Shown here: in pieces, positions 26,248 through 36,634 of the stretch
Layout of the letters: each line of letters starts with the position of its first letter
How positions within the stretch are numbered: position 1 is the stretch's first letter
Assembly: GCF_012910715.1 (NCBI RefSeq)
Contig: NZ_JABBHF010000001.1
Coordinates: 565,170 to 629,169 of the forward strand
DNA: 64,000 nt
Direction: 5' to 3'
Source: Flavivirga algicola
GTDB taxonomy: Bacteria; Bacteroidota; Bacteroidia; Flavobacteriales; Flavobacteriaceae
The notes under the pieces: model-generated
What the model was told of the DNA's origin: nothing
What the model saw: the letters and a program-made list of their open reading frames with translations, nothing else
Database searches by the model: none
Translations under genes and position numbers: made by a program

Positions 26248-27320
26248 AAAACTTCTTTGTATATTTTAATAATAGATTTAACAATTGAGTCTTTTCCGAA
26301 TTGCTTGGAAATATGGCTATATAAATTATTTCCAAGAGTTCTCATAAGTTCTCGATCCTTAATTAATTTAATTATAGCTTCAGATAGAACATCTTCATTG
26401 TTGGCTTCAACAATCCTACCTAGCTTATTGCTTGATATTACTTCTTTACATTGACCTACATCTGTAACTATAACTGGTAATTTAGCTAATCCATATTCTA
26501 ATAAAGATAATGGCAAACCTTCTGATTTTGAAGACAAAACTCCTATATCACATTGAAGTAAAATTTTGTAGATATCTTTTCTACTTCCATAGATATAAAC
26601 ATTTTCATCTAAATTCAATTTCTTCATTATTGTTTTAAGTTCCTTAGAGTATTCATCACTAAAATCTTTTCCAATAAGGTGTAAAGACCAATCTGAAAAT
26701 TGATCAAATACTTTTTTGATAGCATTTAATAAGGTAATATGATCTTTTTGAGGTCTTAAATTAGCTAGACAAACAATTCGTTTACTATTATTCCCTGATA
26801 ATTTGGTATCCCCTTCTTCATTCAAATTTATATCCACAAAGTTTGGAATGTAACTTACATTTTTAACATTAAGATTAAGCTCTGCCCAAGATTTTAGAAT
26901 CGTATTTACAGCCAAAATATGATTAAATTTCTTAGACACCAATTTTAGTATTTTAATAGGGCGTTCATTTAAAAACTCACTATTGCCATAATGATCATGC
27001 CATATTACTTTTAGTTTGGGTTGAAAAAGCTTCACTAGGATTGCAATAAAAAAAGATGAAGAATGAGCATGTATTATATCAATTTTATGTGTTTTTATAT
27101 ATAACCTCAAGGTTTTTATTGCCATAATATCAAATCTTCCCTTTTTACTTAAAAAAAGATATTTGACATTACTTCTAATATTATCTTTTAAAATACCTTC
27201 TTTTCTAGTTGTACAAATAAAGGATTCAATATCGTTATCAGCCAATTCATTAGCAATATTTACAGCAACTCGTTCTGCTCCACCTGCATTTAACGAATCT
27301 ATTATTTGAATAACTTTCAT
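26241..27320 (-). CDS. GT4 glycosyltransferase
   Basis: A 359-residue GT-B enzyme with SLNAGGAERVAVNIANEL at the N-terminus, the donor-side motif NLRPQKDHITLLNAI and the E-x7-E region KSEGLPLSLLEYGLAKLPVIVTDVG. The N-terminal GGAER is typical of GT4 enzymes of capsule and O-antigen loci. Its start overlaps no gene and follows the upstream GT4 by 6 bp. Confidence 0.87.
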   Translation of the reverse strand: MKVIQIIDSLNAGGAERVAVNIANELADNDIESFICTTRKEGILKDNIRSNVKYLFLSKKGRFDIMAIKTLRLYIKTHKIDIIHAHSSSFFIAILVKLFQPKLKVIWHDHYGNSEFLNERPIKILKLVSKKFNHILAVNTILKSWAELNLNVKNVSYIPNFVDINLNEEGDTKLSGNNSKRIVCLANLRPQKDHITLLNAIKKVFDQFSDWSLHLIGKDFSDEYSKELKTIMKKLNLDENVYIYGSRKDIYKILLQCDIGVLSSKSEGLPLSLLEYGLAKLPVIVTDVGQCKEVISSNKLGRIVEANNEDVLSEAIIKLIKDRELMRTLGNNLYSHISKQFGKDSIVKSIIKIYKEVLC

Positions 27321-27326
27321 AATTAT

Positions 27327-28436
27327 TTATAATAGTTTTGAAATTTCATTTTCAAAAACATCTAACGTATAACCATGTGACCACTTTGATGCTTTATGAG
27401 AAATAGAAATTAAATCTTTTTCAGAAATATAATTTATAATCACAGAAACAGCGTTATCTAAAATAGGTTCAATCAATATACCTCTATTACCGTTATCTAA
27501 CATATTGGGCAAACATGATACTTTGGTTGCTATAGGAATTGTACCAAAAAACATCGCTTCTGCAACTGCTTTTGGCCACCCTTCACTCTTAGATGGTAAT
27601 AGTAAAAAATGAGCTTCTTGTAGTGCTTTTTTAATTACCATTTTGTCCTTATTGCCATGAAATATAACTATTTCATCTAAACCGTTATTTTTCACAAAAT
27701 GTTTAAGTTGAGACAGAAGCACTCCATCACCATAAACATCTATACTAAGTGCAACACCAAATTCTTTTAACTTTTTTATTATTTCCAAACAAAATAATGG
27801 TCTCTTTCCTTCTACTAAACTACCAATAAAAATAAATTTTAAATGAGCATCATAATTCCTAATATTAGGATTGACAATTTCGTTTTTTTCATATGTTGCT
27901 GTAAAAAACGGTTTAATATTTTTTGTTTGGTTATTCCAGTCTCCATAAACCAATACAGTCATATTTCTTGTTAAAAAAGTATGGGATAGCAGCCACTTTT
28001 GAAACCTATAGGATAAAGGTTGTTTTGCTTCCGGATCCCAGTTACCTGCATACTTGGCAGTTTTTGTCTTTTTAGGAAAACATATTTGAACAACACTTCC
28101 CAAAAGTCCTATATTACCAGGGCATCTTAAATGAATATGATCAGTATTTTTACAAGCTCTAAAAAGAGCTATTACTATCAGCGGAACTTTAAAAAAAGAA
28201 AGAAAAGTATTTGATATAGAGGTAAAGGAAAACTCTGGAATACTTATAAAGTTTAAATTATTGTGTTTATAAGGCAAGTTTATCTCTGTAACGTCCCCTT
28301 TGATCATTGGGGCAATAATATCTACCTGATCTACATATTTAAACCACAAATTCATTTCTCTAACATAAGGCGCATAACCAAAAAATTGTTGGTCTTTCTT
28401 AATATGATTTACATGTGTTATGATTAAGAATTTCAT
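27327..28436 (-). CDS. GT4-like glycosyltransferase
   Basis: A 369-residue GT-B enzyme; the C-terminal domain reads LLLPSKSEGWPKAVAEAMFFGTIPIATKVS with an E-x7-E-like pair, preceded by FIGSLVEGKRPLFCLEIIKKL. Part of the N-terminal domain (LRCPGNIGLLGSVVQICFPKKTK) resembles sugar-transferring enzymes of flavobacterial polysaccharide loci. It overlaps the next GT4 gene by 4 bp (ATGA), so the two are translationally coupled. Confidence 0.83.
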   Translation of the reverse strand: MKFLIITHVNHIKKDQQFFGYAPYVREMNLWFKYVDQVDIIAPMIKGDVTEINLPYKHNNLNFISIPEFSFTSISNTFLSFFKVPLIVIALFRACKNTDHIHLRCPGNIGLLGSVVQICFPKKTKTAKYAGNWDPEAKQPLSYRFQKWLLSHTFLTRNMTVLVYGDWNNQTKNIKPFFTATYEKNEIVNPNIRNYDAHLKFIFIGSLVEGKRPLFCLEIIKKLKEFGVALSIDVYGDGVLLSQLKHFVKNNGLDEIVIFHGNKDKMVIKKALQEAHFLLLPSKSEGWPKAVAEAMFFGTIPIATKVSCLPNMLDNGNRGILIEPILDNAVSVIINYISEKDLISISHKASKWSHGYTLDVFENEISKLL

Positions 28437-29581
28437 AAGATTGATTTATAAAAATCAATATTTTTATTAACAATACTACCTGTGTTAAATGCCTGATATA
28501 CAAACTCGTTAGCCTGACCCTCAATTTCAAGACATTTTTTTGGGTTTTCTAAAGCCCATAAAATGTTTTCGGCAATATTGTTTACATCATACGGATTACA
28601 TAATAAGCCTGTTTTTTTGTGTTCTATTGTTTCTGGTCCTGGTCCTAGGTTAGAAAAAACAACCACTTTTTTCATTGCCATAGCCTCTGGCGCAACCAAG
28701 CCTTGAGTCTCCATTAAAGAGGGGAATACACATATTCTTGCAGCTGCATATTTGGTTGCTAATTCTATATAAGGAACCGGTCCTTTAAAAATTATATTTT
28801 TTGAAAATTCTTTAAGCTCTGGTATTATTTTCTCTTTTAGATATTCGACATAGGACGTTCCGTCTTTAAAAAACCAATCTCTACCATATATGTCAAGTTT
28901 TAGATTAGGGTATGAAGCATTTACAGTCTTCATTGCCAATATTAACTGCTTAATACCTTTTTTTTCACATATGGTACCTGCAAATAGTATCGTATCATCG
29001 CTCACTTTTATTTCTGGAATGGGTTTAAAAACGTCTAAATCTATTGGAGACTTAATAACACTTATTTTTTTATTATTGTAACTTAAATATTTAGAGGTGT
29101 GTGTTTTTACATAATTTGATACTGCCACAAAAGCATCTGCTTTTTTAAAAGACCTTTTTTCCTGAAACCCTTTCCAACGATCAATATCCCGCTCTTCTGC
29201 TTCTGCGAAAAAATGATGCCCGCCATGTAATCTAATGATGTATTTTATCGGTTTTATTTTTTTTAAAAAGACCAAACCTAGCTCTGGAGTTTCTATGACA
29301 TCGATTGGTGATTCGACATGTAGTTTTAGTAATTGCTGGTTTATATGTTTGTAATTTAAAAACCATGTAAGCCCTTTAATTTTTCTAGGTTTTAACCTAT
29401 AAATGTGAACACCATGATCATCTTCTTCCTCATACACTTTTGTGTATACATTTATTCCCACTACACTAACCTTGCACCCTTTTGCAACATAAGCTTTCCC
29501 AATGGTTTGAATAAATGTACCTATTCCGCCATGTGGAAAGTTTTTTTTTGGATATTCATGTGTTATAAAGCAAATGTGCAT
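28433..29581 (-). CDS. GT4 glycosyltransferase
   Basis: A 382-residue GT-B enzyme with GGIGTFIQTIGKAYVAKGCKV as acceptor-domain start, LFAGTICEKKGIKQLILAM in the donor domain and ETQGLVAPEAMAMKKVVVFSNLGPGPETI as the E-x7-E region. Similar to exopolysaccharide GT4 transferases. It starts 3 bp downstream of the 458-residue gene, in the same operon. Confidence 0.87.
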   Translation of the reverse strand: MHICFITHEYPKKNFPHGGIGTFIQTIGKAYVAKGCKVSVVGINVYTKVYEEEDDHGVHIYRLKPRKIKGLTWFLNYKHINQQLLKLHVESPIDVIETPELGLVFLKKIKPIKYIIRLHGGHHFFAEAEERDIDRWKGFQEKRSFKKADAFVAVSNYVKTHTSKYLSYNNKKISVIKSPIDLDVFKPIPEIKVSDDTILFAGTICEKKGIKQLILAMKTVNASYPNLKLDIYGRDWFFKDGTSYVEYLKEKIIPELKEFSKNIIFKGPVPYIELATKYAAARICVFPSLMETQGLVAPEAMAMKKVVVFSNLGPGPETIEHKKTGLLCNPYDVNNIAENILWALENPKKCLEIEGQANEFVYQAFNTGSIVNKNIDFYKSIL

Positions 29582-29584
29582 CTG

Positions 29585-30961
29585 TTATTGTAATAAAAGG
29601 TTAGCAATGGTTTTCGTGCTCACTTTATTGGGGGTATTAATTATTTTTAACCAATCTTTTCCTAAAGATTTTTTTTGCGACAAAGCCTGATCTAAAACCG
29701 TAATAAAATCTTCTTTTGAGTTAATCCAATATACAACATCTTTATGTGGCATGCTTTTAAAATGTTGGTAATTGTAAATGGTATTAACAGACCAGTTTTC
29801 ATCTTCGGTCGTATTATAATTCAAATAAGCTGCTGGGTTATCAAAAATAGCAAAATCATGAGCCATTGTAGAGCCTAAATTAACGACTAAACTACAGTGT
29901 TTACAAATGTTTGCTAATAATTTCACATCGTCGTAATAAGGAAATAATTGTGTCCAAGCTTTTTGGTTATTGCTCCAAGCAGGCTCGATTGAAGTTATAA
30001 AATCGAAGTTATCAATTACTGCATCATATCTCCCCGATAAATCGACGGGGCTTCTTCTAAAAATAACTTGTACTTTATCTTGAAGATTATCTTTTATAAT
30101 AGCGTCCACAAAATCCTCCAAATATAATGGATCATATGGTGATGTTAATTCGTCATCACCCGAAAAACAAATCGTGGGTTTGCTAATATCTAAACCATAG
30201 TCATTAAAAAAGTTTTCTTTTGATAGCAATAATGAGTCTTGATATAATTCAAACTGTGGTGTACCTGTAACTATTATATTATCTTCTAAGATTTCTGGAT
30301 AATATTTTTTCATATCAACTTTCATGTAATCAGACCAAACGATATATTTTTTAGTTCGAACGGATAATCTGGCTTTAACTAAATTATCCCAAGAATAAAT
30401 AGCTCCAATGGTTTCAATATTCAACATCTCGGCTGCCTTAAAAATAGGGATAGCATTTAACGCTCTTTGGTGTGTACAGAAAATGACATCTGGCTGAATG
30501 TCTTGCAAAAACTCTTTTTCGACAGAAATACTTTTTAGTAACTTTTTTTGATAATAATTTTCGAAACGTAATATGTTTTTATAATCTTTACTTATGCGGT
30601 TTCCTAAAAACTCTGCAACTTTATAAAACCATTTTTGCAAGCCTTTTCTTTTAGGTTTCCAATTTGTAAGCACTGTTGGATTATTCTCCAATTCAGTATT
30701 ATAGATCAACCTACCATAGCATATAGATTCTCTTAAAAGTTTTTGTAAAACAGTTTCTTCATACTTTGGTATGTTTTTTTTTGTTAACCGTATGCCATGA
30801 AGCTTTTCCACTTCTGTAATAGCTTCATTTGAAAGTGCATGATAAACAACAAGGTCTGCATCTTGCTTAATTAGGTTTGGGATAATTTCAGAAAACAAAT
30901 AGTTTCTAATACCTGTTCCATCAGGAACAACAAATATGACTTTTTTGCGCTTATTATTCAC
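29585..30961 (-). CDS. Putative glycosyltransferase/capsule-biosynthesis protein, next to neuC
   Basis: A 458-residue protein of GT-B appearance: KVIFVVPDGTGIRNYLFSEIIPNL at the N-terminus, QPDVIFCTHQRALNAIPIFKAAE and TIGAIYSWDNLVKARL in the middle, ICFSGDDELTSPYDPLYLEDFVDAI, and a late motif HCSLVVNLGSTMAHDFAIFDNPAAYLNY. The last part resembles CDP-glycerol glycerophosphotransferase and capsule-synthesis (GT-B) proteins. The specific reaction is not recognised. Its position next to neuC makes it a candidate for use of CMP-sialic acid (inference). Confidence 0.6.
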   Translation of the reverse strand: MNNKRKKVIFVVPDGTGIRNYLFSEIIPNLIKQDADLVVYHALSNEAITEVEKLHGIRLTKKNIPKYEETVLQKLLRESICYGRLIYNTELENNPTVLTNWKPKRKGLQKWFYKVAEFLGNRISKDYKNILRFENYYQKKLLKSISVEKEFLQDIQPDVIFCTHQRALNAIPIFKAAEMLNIETIGAIYSWDNLVKARLSVRTKKYIVWSDYMKVDMKKYYPEILEDNIIVTGTPQFELYQDSLLLSKENFFNDYGLDISKPTICFSGDDELTSPYDPLYLEDFVDAIIKDNLQDKVQVIFRRSPVDLSGRYDAVIDNFDFITSIEPAWSNNQKAWTQLFPYYDDVKLLANICKHCSLVVNLGSTMAHDFAIFDNPAAYLNYNTTEDENWSVNTIYNYQHFKSMPHKDVVYWINSKEDFITVLDQALSQKKSLGKDWLKIINTPNKVSTKTIANLLLQ

Positions 30962-30976
30962 TCTTTAATTTTTGCT

Positions 30977-32101
30977 TTAATGAATGTCTACGAACTGTTT
31001 TTGATTGTTTAAACTCCATATGGTAGTACCTAAAAGTGAATTTAAAAACAACCCTGCACTGTTACCATTTCCAAAACTAACGGTATCTTTTTTAACCGTT
31101 TTGAATTCTGATAAAAGCGCATTAGATATAGCTTCTTCACTATAGGATACATTTGTAATATGCGAATGTAACGCTCTGTTTTCTTGTCTGGTACCAACAT
31201 TAATTGTTGGAATACCGTAATAAGGTGCTTCACGAATTCCTGCGCTGGAGTTGCCTATTATAAAACTACTGTGCTTTAATAAAGTTAAGAAATACTCAAA
31301 CCTTACAGATGGGAAAATTCTAAACCTTGAATTGGCTTCTAATTTTTTATATGCGTTTAATATTACTTCGGAACCCAAATCATTATTCGGGAAAATAATG
31401 ACATAGTTTTTATCATCCTTTAATAATGCATTTACAAAACTGTTAGCATGGTCTTCCATTTTATCAAACTCTGTCGTGACAGGATGAAACATTGCTAAAG
31501 CATAATTTTTAAATGGAATATTGTAATATGATTTCACCTCATCTATACTTGGTAGGTTTTTGGAAAACATGATATCTATATCTGGAGAACCAATAACTTC
31601 TATGGTGTTATGCAATTCTCCCATTTGTATTAGTCTATTTTTAGCTTCAGTATTGGAGACATAATGAATATGACTCATTTTACTAACCGAATGTCTAATA
31701 AGTTCATCTACGGTTCCCGAAAGTTCTCCACCTTCAATATGAGCTACTAATATATTATTTAAAGCGCCAACAATAGCTCCAGCCATAGCTTCCACTCTAT
31801 CTCCATGTACAACAACTAAATCTGGTTTAATTTCTTTAATATATGATGAGAATCCTTGAATCGTTTTAGCTAAAGTTAAATCCATAGTTGCCTCCGACGT
31901 ATAATTTTCAAAAGCATGAACATTAGAAAACTGACAACGTTCAATTTCAATAAGTGTATAACCATATGTTTCCATGAGATGCATCCCTGTAACAAATACA
32001 AAAGGATTAAAATTTTCATGATCCTCTAATATCTGAACGAGCGATTTTATTTTACCAAAATCGGCTCTTGTACCTGTAAGAAATACTATTTTTCTACTCA
32101 A
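30977..32101 (-). CDS. neuC: UDP-N-acetylglucosamine 2-epimerase (hydrolysing), NeuC type
   Basis: A 374-residue GT-B-fold epimerase. Motifs [62 protein letters not shown] and [25 protein letters not shown] agree along the whole length with what I recall of Neisseria SiaA and E. coli NeuC. It hydrolyses UDP-GlcNAc to ManNAc, the first step of N-acetylneuraminate synthesis. Overlaps neuB by 8 bp. Confidence 0.9.
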   Translation of the reverse strand: MSRKIVFLTGTRADFGKIKSLVQILEDHENFNPFVFVTGMHLMETYGYTLIEIERCQFSNVHAFENYTSEATMDLTLAKTIQGFSSYIKEIKPDLVVVHGDRVEAMAGAIVGALNNILVAHIEGGELSGTVDELIRHSVSKMSHIHYVSNTEAKNRLIQMGELHNTIEVIGSPDIDIMFSKNLPSIDEVKSYYNIPFKNYALAMFHPVTTEFDKMEDHANSFVNALLKDDKNYVIIFPNNDLGSEVILNAYKKLEANSRFRIFPSVRFEYFLTLLKHSSFIIGNSSAGIREAPYYGIPTINVGTRQENRALHSHITNVSYSEEAISNALLSEFKTVKKDTVSFGNGNSAGLFLNSLLGTTIWSLNNQKQFVDIH

Positions 32102-33137
32102 AGTCTTCCCAATTTAATTGTACGTCGTTATCAATATCTTTAAGGGCTTTTTTTCCTAAAATTGTATCGAAATGTTCTGCTAAAATCTTGCCTGTACCAG
32201 GTCGTTTTACCCAAATATTATTTTTAGTTAAAATATCTCCTTTAGCAATTTTGGAAATTGAGCATACGGTTGCAAAAGCAAAATCTATCGTTACTTGTTC
32301 TTCTTTTGAGGGTTCTTTAGTGCCTCCTCTCATTTGGGCTATTTCGTTACTACTTATAATTAGTTCTTTACATGCTTGCTCATCCATACTACAAACAATA
32401 TCTGGACCTGTACGTTCCATATAATCTGTAAAATGACGTTCTAATATGGAGGCTCCTAACGCAACAGCACCAAGACATGCATTATTGTTAAGCGTATGAT
32501 CACTAAGCCCAAAAACCTTATCAGGAAAGGCTTTATGCAACTCCATCATGGCGCCATATCTTACCAAATGGATTGGTGTTGGATACAGGTTTGTAGTATG
32601 TAATAATGCTAAGGGTACATTATGGTTGTCAAAAACTTCAACTGCTTTTTGTACGTTTTCAATGGTATTCATCCCCGTACTCATAATTACAGGCTTTCCA
32701 AACCTCGCTATATGTTCTAACAATGGATAATTATTACATTCACCAGAACCTATTTTATAGGCTTTAACATCCATTTTGTTTAACCGTTCTGCTGCTGCTC
32801 TAGAAAAGGGAGTAGAAATAAAAATCATTCCTTTTTGTTCTACATAATCTTTTAGAGCTATTTCATCTGCTTCATTTAATGAGCACCTTTCCATGATTTC
32901 GTATATAGATACATTTGAATTTCCTGGAACTACTTTTTTAGCCTCTTTACTCATTTCATCCTCTACAATATGTGTTTGATGCTTTACAACCTCTACTCCT
33001 GCCCTAGCTGCTGCATCGACCATCTCTTTTGCTATTTGTAAAGATCCTTCATGGTTAATCCCAATTTCGGCAATAACCAAAGGGGGATAATCTAAACCTA
33101 TTTTTCTTCCTGATATTTTTATAAATGGGTTAGTCAT
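32094..33137 (-). CDS. neuB: N-acetylneuraminate synthase NeuB
   Basis: A 347-residue protein: TIM-barrel NeuB domain (about 20-270) and C-terminal SAF antifreeze-like domain (about 285-345, [17 protein letters not shown]). Signature segments [59 protein letters not shown] and [24 protein letters not shown] match the Neu5Ac synthase subgroup, not the legionaminic or pseudaminic enzymes. It joins ManNAc and phosphoenolpyruvate to give Neu5Ac. Confidence 0.92.
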   Translation of the reverse strand: MTNPFIKISGRKIGLDYPPLVIAEIGINHEGSLQIAKEMVDAAARAGVEVVKHQTHIVEDEMSKEAKKVVPGNSNVSIYEIMERCSLNEADEIALKDYVEQKGMIFISTPFSRAAAERLNKMDVKAYKIGSGECNNYPLLEHIARFGKPVIMSTGMNTIENVQKAVEVFDNHNVPLALLHTTNLYPTPIHLVRYGAMMELHKAFPDKVFGLSDHTLNNNACLGAVALGASILERHFTDYMERTGPDIVCSMDEQACKELIISSNEIAQMRGGTKEPSKEEQVTIDFAFATVCSISKIAKGDILTKNNIWVKRPGTGKILAEHFDTILGKKALKDIDNDVQLNWEDFE

Positions 33138-33798
33138 TTGGATGGTTTTTTAAAATAAATTCGGCATACTTAAAATCGTTCTTTGTGTCTATATCGACTT
33201 TAGCATAAGGGTGATTAATTATAAAAGGGTAATTATTTTTACCTAAAATAATATCATCTAAAATTAAAGAAGTTTTTGTAATGTATAACAAGCCATTTTC
33301 AAAATATAAAGGTTCTAAATCTTGACTTCGTTGCCCCATAGTATAGTTATATGGCTCGAAATTATCATTAGTAATTTTACCTAATTTTTTGGTACTTAAA
33401 CTTACAGTCATTAAACTATCTGAATCGGACTCAACAAATTTCAGGTATGCTTCTTTTAAAAGTGTTTGAGGCCTTAAAGGATTTGTAGGCTGTAATAAAA
33501 TTACATTATCAAAAGTTGTGTCCAAATTTTCTAAAACATGTTTTAAAGCGGATACCGTAGTAGCCAAATCGCCTGACAGCTCTTTTGGCCTATCAATTAC
33601 TTTCACCTTCAATCCAAGAGCAATTTCTTTTATTTCTTCATCATCAGTAGACACATATATTTCATCAACCAAACTATTATTATTTATAGCATATTCAATA
33701 CTATATGTTATTAAAGGTTTATTTTGAAGCTGCAAAATATTCTTTTTTAGCAATCTTTTAGAGTTACCTCTTGCTGGAATTATTACGATGTTCTTCAC
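33130..33798 (-). CDS. neuA: CMP-N-acetylneuraminate cytidylyltransferase
   Basis: A 222-residue nucleotidyltransferase. N-terminal [19 protein letters not shown] carries the phosphate/CTP loop, followed by [16 protein letters not shown] and [14 protein letters not shown] near the C-terminus. It activates Neu5Ac to CMP-Neu5Ac. The start is the GTG at 33798 inside GTGA, which overlaps the stop codon of the upstream GT4 gene by 4 bp; a longer reading from 33849 adds 17 residues unlike the family. Overlaps neuB by 8 bp, so neuA-neuB-neuC form one tight cassette. Confidence 0.9.
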   Translation of the reverse strand: MKNIVIIPARGNSKRLLKKNILQLQNKPLITYSIEYAINNNSLVDEIYVSTDDEEIKEIALGLKVKVIDRPKELSGDLATTVSALKHVLENLDTTFDNVILLQPTNPLRPQTLLKEAYLKFVESDSDSLMTVSLSTKKLGKITNDNFEPYNYTMGQRSQDLEPLYFENGLLYITKTSLILDDIILGKNNYPFIINHPYAKVDIDTKNDFKYAEFILKNHPND

Positions 33799-34871
33799 GA
33801 TTCTAAAATAGCATTTATAAATTTTTGTTCCCAGTCTTTGTAATCCCAAATGAGGTCTGTTTCAGATTTGAAACGTCTTTTTTTACCATGATTAGTTTCT
33901 TTTCTAGCTAAATTAAACGCTTTAACCCAATTATCTATATTTTCAATATCATTTATCTGATAAGTGTAGTCTATATTATTTAAAACTTCTGGAATGGCTC
34001 CTCTGTTTGATGCTATTATAGCGTTACCACACTTTAAAGCTTCAGCCATTGACAACCCGAATCCTTCTTCGTAAAAAGTTGTAAACATATAATAATTACT
34101 TATTTGTAAATATTTTGAAACTTCGTTATTACTTATACGCCCTATATTAGAAACATTTTTATGATCTAGCTTTTTTGTTGTTCCTATTATTATCACTTTT
34201 AAACTGGGTATAGTTTCCAATAAGCTTTGAACAACTTCACTAAAAATATGAAACCCTTTTTTGGGTCTATCATTGGCAACCCAAATTAATATTTCATCTT
34301 CTTCAATATATCCTTTTTTTAATCTTGATTCTATATATTCTTTATCATTTAAAGGATAAAAAACATTCGAGTTTACACCATTTCCAACAATTTCTACTTT
34401 AGGAAAGTTATCAGTTTTACTTACTTCATAGCCTACATTCGAGAGAAACAGCACTTTGTCTATTTGTTTTAGAATTTTGTTTTCAAGTTGTAGCTTAAAT
34501 CCATGGAACGAGAATATAATTTTTATGGGACAATTAAATTTAGACTTCGATATTGCTATAGCCTCTAACAAATGGGTATCGTCCATTATAACTATAGTAA
34601 GTCTTGATGCTTTTTTAGATAGCTTTGAGATAGCCTTTAAATAATCTTTAGCAACCCAATGTTTTAGGTTAAATTTTCTAACTTCTTTCCGCCAAGTAAT
34701 AAATTTTCTCTTTCTACAATATAAATAAGTCTTGTTAAAATTTGACGGGGATAGTATGTAATTAAACACATTATGAGTATTATTTAATAATGATAGTCTT
34801 GTGGTCCAACTACCAATTTTTTTAGATGGAAGCGCTATATTACTAACTAATATATTTAAATCGTTTTGCAT
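33795..34871 (-). CDS. GT4 glycosyltransferase
   Basis: A 358-residue GT-B enzyme with the donor-domain motifs WVANDRPKKGFHIFSEVV and FTTFYEEGFGLSMAEALKCGNAIIASNRGAIPEVL (E-x7-E). The N-terminal domain is unusually rich in Lys, Ser and Asn. It sits just before neuA in the operon, so it could add the sugar next to sialic acid (inference). Overlaps the upstream gene by 1 bp. Confidence 0.86.
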   Translation of the reverse strand: MQNDLNILVSNIALPSKKIGSWTTRLSLLNNTHNVFNYILSPSNFNKTYLYCRKRKFITWRKEVRKFNLKHWVAKDYLKAISKLSKKASRLTIVIMDDTHLLEAIAISKSKFNCPIKIIFSFHGFKLQLENKILKQIDKVLFLSNVGYEVSKTDNFPKVEIVGNGVNSNVFYPLNDKEYIESRLKKGYIEEDEILIWVANDRPKKGFHIFSEVVQSLLETIPSLKVIIIGTTKKLDHKNVSNIGRISNNEVSKYLQISNYYMFTTFYEEGFGLSMAEALKCGNAIIASNRGAIPEVLNNIDYTYQINDIENIDNWVKAFNLARKETNHGKKRRFKSETDLIWDYKDWEQKFINAILES

Positions 34872-35884
34872 TAAAAAGGTTTTTTTACACCCTTAATACC
34901 AAAGTAAAAAGATTTTAATTTTTTAAAGAAGATTATATGCCATGTCTTACCTATAGTGTATTGAAACTTATTGTATGGCTTGGATATTGGTAATGTGTTT
35001 AATAATTCATTTGAATGGGTTTCTTTATTTATTTCATTCATTTTATCTTCCATCCAAGGCTCAAAAATATTACCTAAATGATAAGCATAGTTACCATGGG
35101 TAGCCAATCTTAAAAAACCACCTTTATCGTTAGGTTTATCTAAATAATTGTTTTCGCTACCTCCAACAATTTTAAGCTTACAATTCTCTTTTGGTGCATG
35201 ATTAAATACGTCTGCTTTGAACGTAGCCACGAAATGCCCACAACCCAAAACGGCTTTCTCTTTTTTGCTAGTAACGGTTAGGTATTTTTCCTTATGAGTT
35301 TGATTGTACAATTGTCGTCCAATACTTTTTTCAAATTTTTCTAATCCATCGGGATGTTTAACGTTTGTAAATTGCAATTTACCTTTAGTTAGAGCATAAT
35401 ATATGGTACTGTATAAAAACTCTCCTTTATAAGCTATACTGCTAGGTACAGGAGAAACCATACCCGATTCTGGAAATGCCTCAAGAATGTTTTCTACTTT
35501 TTGTTGCCATTCTGGCAGGAACATAACATCTGAATCTGTAATGGTAATCAATGGTTCTAAATTACTTTTAATGGCAGAGTAAAGTGCATTAACTTTTCCT
35601 AAATTAATTTTAGAATTTAATAGTTGATCTACATTTTCATGCACATTATAAATTTTTGTCAAATAATTTAATACCTCATCACAGCATCCATTATTTATAA
35701 TAGATATTCTTGTTTTAGAGTGTATTGTTTTTTGTAAAGATTCAAAACATAGCTTAAAGATTTTCAATGCATCTTTAAAATAGTCTTCGGTCAAATTGGG
35801 TATATATACTGGAATTACGACTCTATGATAGGAGTCAATTTCTAAAATGTTTTGTAATTTCTCTGGGTTAGTTCCTATCCTCAT
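34871..35884 (-). CDS. GT2-like glycosyltransferase
   Basis: A 337-residue protein with a GT-A fold: VVIPVYIPNLTEDYFKDAL, INLGKVNALYSAI and a metal-binding LITITDSDVMFLPEWQQKV near residue 120 (DSD as the DxD). The second half (KEKAVLGCGHFVATFKADVF, FEPWMEDKM) is less common. It probably transfers a sugar in the locus; acceptor is unknown. Starts 10 bp downstream of the methyltransferase-like gene. Confidence 0.75.
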   Translation of the reverse strand: MRIGTNPEKLQNILEIDSYHRVVIPVYIPNLTEDYFKDALKIFKLCFESLQKTIHSKTRISIINNGCCDEVLNYLTKIYNVHENVDQLLNSKINLGKVNALYSAIKSNLEPLITITDSDVMFLPEWQQKVENILEAFPESGMVSPVPSSIAYKGEFLYSTIYYALTKGKLQFTNVKHPDGLEKFEKSIGRQLYNQTHKEKYLTVTSKKEKAVLGCGHFVATFKADVFNHAPKENCKLKIVGGSENNYLDKPNDKGGFLRLATHGNYAYHLGNIFEPWMEDKMNEINKETHSNELLNTLPISKPYNKFQYTIGKTWHIIFFKKLKSFYFGIKGVKKPF

Positions 35885-35894
35885 AATGACTAAA

Positions 35895-36617
35895 TTAATG
35901 ACTTAACGGTTTTGTTGAAAAACTATCGCCTAATGTAATAGTGCCATACATCTTTTCGAACGTTAGTTTTCCTTTTACCATGTCATTCCATTTTTCTAAA
36001 ATCTCTTTTTCTGCTGGCCTTTTTATATCGTCTAAAAATATTGATGCTGATGTAGATAACTTACTTTGTATGGTAGGCAATGCTGGATATCTTACAAACT
36101 TAGAAGTTGCTGTACTTGGCCCGTCTACAATAACTAAATCCACTTCATAATCAAGTTTATCAATCTCGCTATTAACCTTTTTATGGTCATACCAACAATC
36201 ATTATCATAAACTTTCAATATTTCATTTTCATGTTCAACTATGCTACAATGAATCTGTAATAGATTATCACTACAATCGTATTTTTTAACTTCATTAAAA
36301 ATGATCTTCTGCCAACTTTCGTTATTATCTATACTTAGAATTTTTGTTTTTAAGTTGTTAACTTTTATAAAACGTGAGATTATTATTGTTGATATACCGC
36401 CTCCAAATTCAACAATCTGTCTTCTATCATTAAATAAAATATCATTCAAGATGTGGATAATGGTATATGGATTTAACGAAAAAGGTGTAAATGGTAAATA
36501 ACAAAATTCTGGAAATAATTTATGTATAATTTGAAGCGCATAAGCATCATCATTACTTCTATGAATCTTATCGATTTCATTTATAGCGTTTAATACTTTT
36601 TTTAATTTAAAAATCAT
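35895..36617 (-). CDS. Class I SAM-dependent methyltransferase-like protein
   Basis: A 240-residue protein with a Rossmann-like core: QIVEFGGGISTIIISRFI as glycine loop (about 70), ILSIDNNESWQKII as motif for the acidic ribose contact, and VDLVIVDGPSTATSK as motif near residue 160. The last part gives ASIFLDDIKR. It would methylate a sugar or a polysaccharide end. The glycine loop GGGIS departs from the usual GxGxG, so SAM use is likely but not certain. Confidence 0.68.
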   Translation of the reverse strand: MIFKLKKVLNAINEIDKIHRSNDDAYALQIIHKLFPEFCYLPFTPFSLNPYTIIHILNDILFNDRRQIVEFGGGISTIIISRFIKVNNLKTKILSIDNNESWQKIIFNEVKKYDCSDNLLQIHCSIVEHENEILKVYDNDCWYDHKKVNSEIDKLDYEVDLVIVDGPSTATSKFVRYPALPTIQSKLSTSASIFLDDIKRPAEKEILEKWNDMVKGKLTFEKMYGTITLGDSFSTKPLSH

Positions 36618-36634
36618 ATGATTTAAGTAGCAAC

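Noticed and set aside
33799-33849. ATG 33849 as neuA start
   Set aside because: It adds 17 residues overlapping the upstream gene; the GTG in GTGA gives the family N-terminus and standard coupling.
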